Origin: an uncultured Peptostreptococcaceae bacterium
GTDB taxonomy: Bacteria > Bacillota > Clostridia > Peptostreptococcales > Peptostreptococcaceae
Assembly: GCA_947072565.1 (NCBI GenBank)
Contig: CAMTIM010000003.1
Coordinates: 1 to 44,678, forward strand
Direction of reading: 5' to 3'
DNA: 44,678 bases
The notes beneath the pieces are model-generated. The model was not told the origin of the DNA. It was given only the letters and a program-made list of their open reading frames with translations, and ran no database searches. The translations under genes and the position numbers were made by a program. Shown here piece by piece: positions 40,503-44,678 of the stretch (its first letter is position 1; each line of letters starts with the position of its first letter).

Positions 40503-42737
40503 TTAAGTTAATTTTTCTTTTATCAATGCTTTAATTTCTTCTTCTTCAAATAACCCTAATATCTCATTAACAGTATTAGAATTCATTATTTTTTCTTCTT
40601 GTTCATAGGTAATTAAATGCCCTATATATTCAGTTAATATATTTTTTTCAAATTCACTAATTAATCTTTTTTCTTCAAATTCAACATCTTTATTAAATGT
40701 ATCTATATCAGTATTACTTACTAAAGCATCTAATGCTATTTCATCATTTTTGGCTTCACTGCATTTCAACTTATTTTTTTCTTCTTCTAAAAGAATACGA
40801 TATATGTCGTTAAAACTAATCTTTTCTAAATCCACATCTTTATGTTCTGATTTAATTGCTTCTTGCATCTTAATAAAGTTTATATTTGTATTATTAAATA
40901 TATTATTAAGGTATTCATATCTGTATTTCATTGAGTATTCATCATGATTATAAATTGGATATGATACAATTTTATTTCTTTCCTTATCTTGCCTCTTTAT
41001 AACTCTTACAACAACTATATCACCTTCTTTAAAAGACCTAAGTTCGTCAGCTTTAAGTAATCTTTGGCAATCTAAACTTTCTGTTATATTCTTAGACGTT
41101 GATAGATAATCTCCACTTCTTGATTTAATTACAATAGTTCTTTCACCTATTAATTTAGAAAATTGTTCAGATGTTTCTTCATCATTAGTTAATATATATA
41201 TTTGATTACCGCAGTTACCTTTTATAGTAGATACATCATCTCCATACTTCTTTTTTAGTTGTCCATAGTCTTGCACCACTAAATCAAATCTTATGTTTCT
41301 TCCAAGACACACAGTTATCATAGATGCTAAGCCATTTATAACAGGCATGTTACCAAATTCATCTAATATAAATTTTACTTCTCTTTCACATTTTCCATTT
41401 TTTAAAGTTGCATTTAATGAAAGAGAATAATATAATTGTTGAACATACATACTTGGTATGAAGTGTAGTGATTCATCATAGTCTGATGTAATCATAAAAA
41501 TAGCCTTTGGTCTATCTTCTTTCTCATTAGTTTTAAATCCTACATCTTTAAAATCTAATGTATTTTTAGATGTCATTCTTGCTACTTTATCAAAAGTAAA
41601 CTTTTGCAATTTACTCATTGTAGTAACAAATATACTTCCTTTTGTTTTTCCTTGTGCAAAGTTTACAGTAGCATATTGCATCCTTGCAACTGATGTTGGA
41701 GGTAACTTATCAAAATAATCATCTATCTTATATCTCTCATTTGCACCTACTGTATATGTCTTACATAATTCTGTAAGCATATTTGCTACAGTATATAATG
41801 TAATCTTTTCTTCATCTCCATTCTTAATACATTTGTCACATAAATCTAATATCAGAGCATTTACTAAAGCCATAGAAGATTCTTCCCACATAGGCTCACT
41901 TGATTGCTCGTTATGGTATATTGCATATGTTAAAGTATTACAAAGCTGTTGTGCTTCCCCGTAGTCCTCTCTCTTGTATGCTTCTTTAATTAAAACTAAA
42001 GGGTTATAACTCATTGAGTAATCTGGATTCAAAAGATTTAATACATGAATTTCATATCCTCTTTTTTCAAGTATTTCTTTACTCATACAGTACAACTCTC
42101 CCTTTGGATCGTTGACTACCATAGAGGGTTGCTTTTCAGCTCTTGAATATATATCTATCATAGGAACTATATATATTTCGCCTTTACCACTTCTGGTTGT
42201 TCCTATAAGCAAGTTATTTACAGCACTATCATCTATATACATAACTTCTTTTTTTCTTCTTATGTTATTGTTATCAAAATATGTTTTATAACCTCTAGCA
42301 ACAGGTATTCCACCTCCACCACTATAGGTTTCATTTTGAATTGGTACTGCTCTATATTGTTGGTCTATTTCATCTCTAGTTGCAAATCTTGAACTTCCCT
42401 TTTGACCATTTGCTAACTCTCCAAACGATACTTTTACATTCATTAGAAACTTTATATACACAAATATATACATTATCCAAAACACTAAATATATTGGCAA
42501 AAGCTTAAATATATTAATAAAATTTAATATGCTGAATATATTTACTAGACTTTCCCCAAGGAATACATTAGTTATATTTACAACAGAATCTGTTATTAGG
42601 TTTAAAACCATAGTTATTACAATGAATCCAATAAATCCAAACTTTATACTAAACTCTTTATTAAGAAATTTTTTAAGATAATAAGTGATATCTATATCTT
42701 TTTTATCAAAAAAATTATTTATTGCATCATTAAGCAA
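40503..42737 (-). CDS. virD4: VirD4-type coupling protein
   Basis: 744 aa, with the likely start TTG 42737, because AAGGAG lies 9 nt before it; an upstream TTG at 42746 abuts the ribosome site. Two N-terminal membrane segments (about 33-60, 75-100). Walker A LLIGTTRSGKGE (about 176-187), ...VVNDPKGELY..., and Walker B FILDEFGNMP (about 456-465). This VirD4/TraG-type ATPase recruits the relaxase-DNA complex to the channel. The C-terminal acidic tail (about 600-744) may bind substrate. Confidence 0.93.
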   Translation of the reverse strand: MLNDAINNFFDKKDIDITYYLKKFLNKEFSIKFGFIGFIVITMVLNLITDSVVNITNVFLGESLVNIFSILNFINIFKLLPIYLVFWIMYIFVYIKFLMNVKVSFGELANGQKGSSRFATRDEIDQQYRAVPIQNETYSGGGGIPVARGYKTYFDNNNIRRKKEVMYIDDSAVNNLLIGTTRSGKGEIYIVPMIDIYSRAEKQPSMVVNDPKGELYCMSKEILEKRGYEIHVLNLLNPDYSMSYNPLVLIKEAYKREDYGEAQQLCNTLTYAIYHNEQSSEPMWEESSMALVNALILDLCDKCIKNGDEEKITLYTVANMLTELCKTYTVGANERYKIDDYFDKLPPTSVARMQYATVNFAQGKTKGSIFVTTMSKLQKFTFDKVARMTSKNTLDFKDVGFKTNEKEDRPKAIFMITSDYDESLHFIPSMYVQQLYYSLSLNATLKNGKCEREVKFILDEFGNMPVINGLASMITVCLGRNIRFDLVVQDYGQLKKKYGDDVSTIKGNCGNQIYILTNDEETSEQFSKLIGERTIVIKSRSGDYLSTSKNITESLDCQRLLKADELRSFKEGDIVVVRVIKRQDKERNKIVSYPIYNHDEYSMKYRYEYLNNIFNNTNINFIKMQEAIKSEHKDVDLEKISFNDIYRILLEEEKNKLKCSEAKNDEIALDALVSNTDIDTFNKDVEFEEKRLISEFEKNILTEYIGHLITYEQEEKIMNSNTVNEILGLFEEEEIKALIKEKLT

Positions 42738-42770
42738 TAATTTCAACTCCTTCTCATTTCATGTATACAT

Positions 42771-42804
42771 AAGAAAGAAAGTCAATGTATAGACCTTCTT
42801 TCTT
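42771..42804 (-). terminator. Rho-independent terminator
   Basis: AAGAAAGAAaGTC/GACcTTCTTTCTT around an 8-nt loop, between the VirB2-like gene and virD4. The minus-strand T content is spread through TTTCTTTCTT. Confidence 0.65.
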
Positions 42805-42812
42805 ACTACTTA

Positions 42813-43049
42813 TTAAAAAGTAATCTTACTACTTAAAAAGCTAGAAAAGCTATTAGACATTAATATAATTATTAAGCCACATGCTCCACCTAAAAGATAT
42901 GGCTTCGCCTTTTGAGCACCATCTTTCCCCCCTAAGAAAAATTGAAAACCACCTATTCCAAATGTAACTGCACATCCGAATGGTGCTAAGAATTGAAACC
43001 ACCTTACGAATTCCTTTAGTAAATTTGCCACATTATTTAATGCTTCCAT
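42813..43049 (-). CDS. VirB2/TrbC-like small membrane protein
   Basis: 78 aa, AGGAGG ribosome site. Two hydrophobic helices (about 18-38 and 50-68) are separated by a short polar, Lys-containing loop (GGKDGAQKAKPY), the hairpin topology of VirB2/TrbC and of Gram-positive Maff2-like proteins. It lies at the start of the transfer genes, directly before virD4. Probable channel subunit. Confidence 0.78.
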   Translation of the reverse strand: MEALNNVANLLKEFVRWFQFLAPFGCAVTFGIGGFQFFLGGKDGAQKAKPYLLGGACGLIIILMSNSFSSFLSSKITF

Positions 43050-43077
43050 ATTAATTCCTCCTAAATATTTTTTATAT

Positions 43078-43103
43078 TAAAAAATCACCAAGTATTGGTG
43101 ATA
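43078..43103 (-). terminator. Small hairpin terminator
   Basis: ATCACCA/TTGGTGAT stem with T-run on the minus strand, between the 68-aa gene and the VirB2-like gene. Confidence 0.7.
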
Positions 43104-43133
43104 AATTAATCTTTTTATGTATTTAATACGTTA

Positions 43134-43340
43134 CTATTTTGAACCTGTATTAAAATCAGTTTTATTAAAACTAGAGTGTACAGTATTTTTTTCAATTTTT
43201 AATATTAAACCTTCTATAACAAGTTTTGAATTATCGTCTATAATTTCTTGATATTTGTTACTTAACCATTCATCATGATCCTCTCCTTTTGCTTTCATTA
43301 TTGTTGTTGCAATTTCTTTCTTATTTTTGTCTACTGCCAT
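43134..43340 (-). CDS. 68-aa hypothetical protein
   Basis: Ribosome site GGTAGTG. A small charged soluble protein (KKEIATTIMKAKGEDHDEWLSNKY). The DHDEWLSNKYQEIIDDNS stretch is probably one helix. It lies between the lipoprotein gene and the VirB2-like gene, with terminators on both sides. Unknown function, possibly a regulator or chaperone of the transfer unit. Confidence 0.6.
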   Translation of the reverse strand: MAVDKNKKEIATTIMKAKGEDHDEWLSNKYQEIIDDNSKLVIEGLILKIEKNTVHSSFNKTDFNTGSK

Positions 43341-43383
43341 TTAATTCACTACCTTTCATTTTTTATATTAATTATTTTTATAT

Positions 43384-43411
43384 TAAAAAGGTGTCCTTAA
43401 GGAACACCTTT
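43384..43411 (-). terminator. Terminator after the lipoprotein gene
   Basis: AAAAAGGTGT...ACACCTTTTT with inner CCTTAAGG and T-run on the minus strand. Related in shape to the TGTTCC terminators. Confidence 0.8.
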
Positions 43412-43440
43412 TTATTTATTCATTTATGTTATTAATTTCT

Positions 43441-44678
43441 TTATTCAAAATAATATTCTACAGAGTAAGTTATATTAGATTTATTATACATACAATTATG
43501 ATTAGTATAATAGTAAAAATCTAATTTACTATATGTATTTTTAGGTAAAGTTTTACTGAAAGTGATTCCATTTGAAGTTGTTGCATAATCAAGTTGCTCC
43601 CAAGCATTAGTCTTTATATTAAATCCTTTAACTCTACCGAAATCATCTCCATTATGACCATCAACAGGAGGAACAGTAAATGTGTAATTAATTATCGTTG
43701 CATCTTCAATACCTTCTTCAATAATTGAAGAATCCTGTCCTGTCAATGTCATTCCCCCAGTTCCGTTTGAATCCATAACGAAAAATACGATTGCTGACCA
43801 AGGAGATTCTTTACCAGTACTATCTACTGCCTTTACTCTAACAACATTTTTTCCTAATGGATATGTACTTGTTTCAGAAGGTCTATTTTCCCAAATATAA
43901 GTAATTTCATCTCCATCTGCATCACTAGAAGTAGCAATAATTTTAACAGGAGTATTTGGGGAAACACTATTGCCATTTGGTGTTCTTATGATAGTTGGAG
44001 TTGTAGGAGCTGAACTTGATACAGTAAATTTAACTTCGACCCATTCTGAAATACCTCCGCAATCATCCTTAGCTCTTACCTTGACTATATGACTGCCTAC
44101 TTCATAATAATTATCCTCTGTTTTTCCTTCATACTCATAAGTTATTTCATCATTATCTGCATCTGTACTTTCAGCAAATATATTAACAAGGAATTTCCCA
44201 TCCTTCATAATTCTTGTTACATCTATATTTGTAACAGGTTTTATGGGAGCTGAACTTGATACAGTGAATTGTATTTCTACCCATTCTGAAACTCCACCAC
44301 AGTTATCAATAGCTCTTACCTTGACTACATGGCTACCTACTTCATAATAGTTATCTTCTGTTTTTCCTTCATACTCATAAGTTATTTTATCTCCATCTGC
44401 ATCTGTACTTTCAGACGATATATTAACAAGGAACTTTCCATCCTTAAATGTTCTTGTTACATCTGCATTTGTAACAGGTTTTGTAGGAGCTGAACTTACT
44501 ACATTAAATGATACTTCAACCCACTCTGAAACATCACCACAACTGTCCTTTGCTCTTACTTTTACAGTATAGTTACCTACTTCATAATAATTATCTTCTG
44601 CCTTTCCTTCGTATTCATAAGTTATTTCATCATTATCTGCATCTGTACTCTTAGCAAATATATTAACAAGGAATTTTC
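43441..44678 (-). CDS. Repeat-rich surface lipoprotein, C-terminal part (runs off the right edge)
   Basis: The reading frame is open from the right edge to a TAA at 43441. Codon phase at 44538 matches the phase at base 1 exactly, so this is the 3' end of the gene that starts at 1957. An internal Met at 44208 is not the start. It contains the remaining 80-aa units with D-A-D-(N/G)-D-E-I-T-Y, resembling calcium-binding cadherin/PKD-like modules. The last unit is the most diverged and has TYIWE in place of TYEYE. A unique C-terminal domain of about 110 aa follows, rich in Tyr and Asn, with no sortase motif. That fits anchoring by the N-terminal lipid. A terminator hairpin (43384-43411) follows, then the first small gene of the conjugation region. 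Confidence 0.85.
   Translation of the reverse strand, partial: KFLVNIFAKSTDADNDEITYEYEGKAEDNYYEVGNYTVKVRAKDSCGDVSEWVEVSFNVVSSAPTKPVTNADVTRTFKDGKFLVNISSESTDADGDKITYEYEGKTEDNYYEVGSHVVKVRAIDNCGGVSEWVEIQFTVSSSAPIKPVTNIDVTRIMKDGKFLVNIFAESTDADNDEITYEYEGKTEDNYYEVGSHIVKVRAKDDCGGISEWVEVKFTVSSSAPTTPTIIRTPNGNSVSPNTPVKIIATSSDADGDEITYIWENRPSETSTYPLGKNVVRVKAVDSTGKESPWSAIVFFVMDSNGTGGMTLTGQDSSIIEEGIEDATIINYTFTVPPVDGHNGDDFGRVKGFNIKTNAWEQLDYATTSNGITFSKTLPKNTYSKLDFYYYTNHNCMYNKSNITYSVEYYFE
43740..44678 (-). repeat. 240-bp tandem units coding 80-aa modules
   Basis: The block containing catcattatctgcatctgta recurs at 240-bp spacing (near 44630, 44390 and 44150, with a diverged copy near 43910) and continues at the other end of the window near 92 and 332. 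It makes five modules on the circle. Nucleotide identity is high between neighbours, which suggests growth by recombination. Confidence 0.85.
44538..44678. repeat. Terminal direct overlap, right copy
   Basis: Exact copy of bases 1-141. Removing one copy leaves a 44,537-bp circle in which the lipoprotein frame is unbroken. Confidence 0.93.

Noticed and set aside
1-44678. tRNA, rRNA, insertion sequences, antibiotic resistance genes
   Set aside because: None seen on either strand. The only recombinase is the resolvase, and no transposase or terminal inverted repeats were found.

Overview
The window looks like one complete circular plasmid from a low-GC member of the Clostridia. The first 141 bases are repeated exactly as the last 141, so the unique circle would be 44,537 bp, and one long lipoprotein gene reads in frame through the join. 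Strong AG-rich ribosome binding sites, AT-rich codons, a TcdR-type sigma factor and a Clostridioides-style type I toxin-antitoxin all point to a Clostridium/Peptostreptococcaceae host. The exact host cannot be told from the sequence.

Almost all genes lie on the minus strand, so the map is read from high to low coordinates. About 29.1-43.3 kb is a Gram-positive conjugation module: VirB2-, VirD4-, VirB6-, VirB3- and VirB4-like proteins, a VirB8-like protein, a two-domain cell-wall hydrolase, topoisomerase III and SSB. A candidate oriT follows (29.84-30.03 kb), then two ribbon-helix-helix (RHH) proteins and a MobP2/MobL-type relaxase (27.6-29.8 kb). Next come an ArdC-like antirestriction protein, a membrane protein, a type I toxin-antitoxin (24 kb) and several very small plus-strand genes (23.2-23.9 kb).

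The region 13-22.6 kb holds maintenance and control functions: a polyvalent-type protein, a triple-HTH regulator, a serine resolvase with res-like sites, a putative replication initiator with an antisense RNA over its leader, a 750-bp structured origin candidate, an RHH protein divergent from parAB, a TcdR/UviA-family sigma factor and an XRE repressor with a perfect 16-bp operator.

The region 2-12 kb is a Tad (type IVc) pilus locus: two small XRE regulators, pilin, prepilin peptidase, CpaB, TadZ, TadA, a small membrane protein, TadB, TadC, a DUF4320-like pseudopilin and a TadE/F-like pseudopilin. Two exported proteins and a 1,017-aa repeat-rich lipoprotein follow. That lipoprotein gene runs across the circle junction straight into the conjugation genes.

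The most notable idea is that a monoderm conjugative plasmid carries a full Tad pilus and large surface proteins collinear with its T4SS, with its own alternative sigma factor and a layered set of repressors. The pilus may act in mating-pair contact or host colonisation. Other striking points are hairpin terminators after many individual genes of the long minus-strand units, a promoter/operator module shared by a Tad-locus gene and a maintenance gene, and several structured non-coding regions (origin, oriT, a possible ncRNA).
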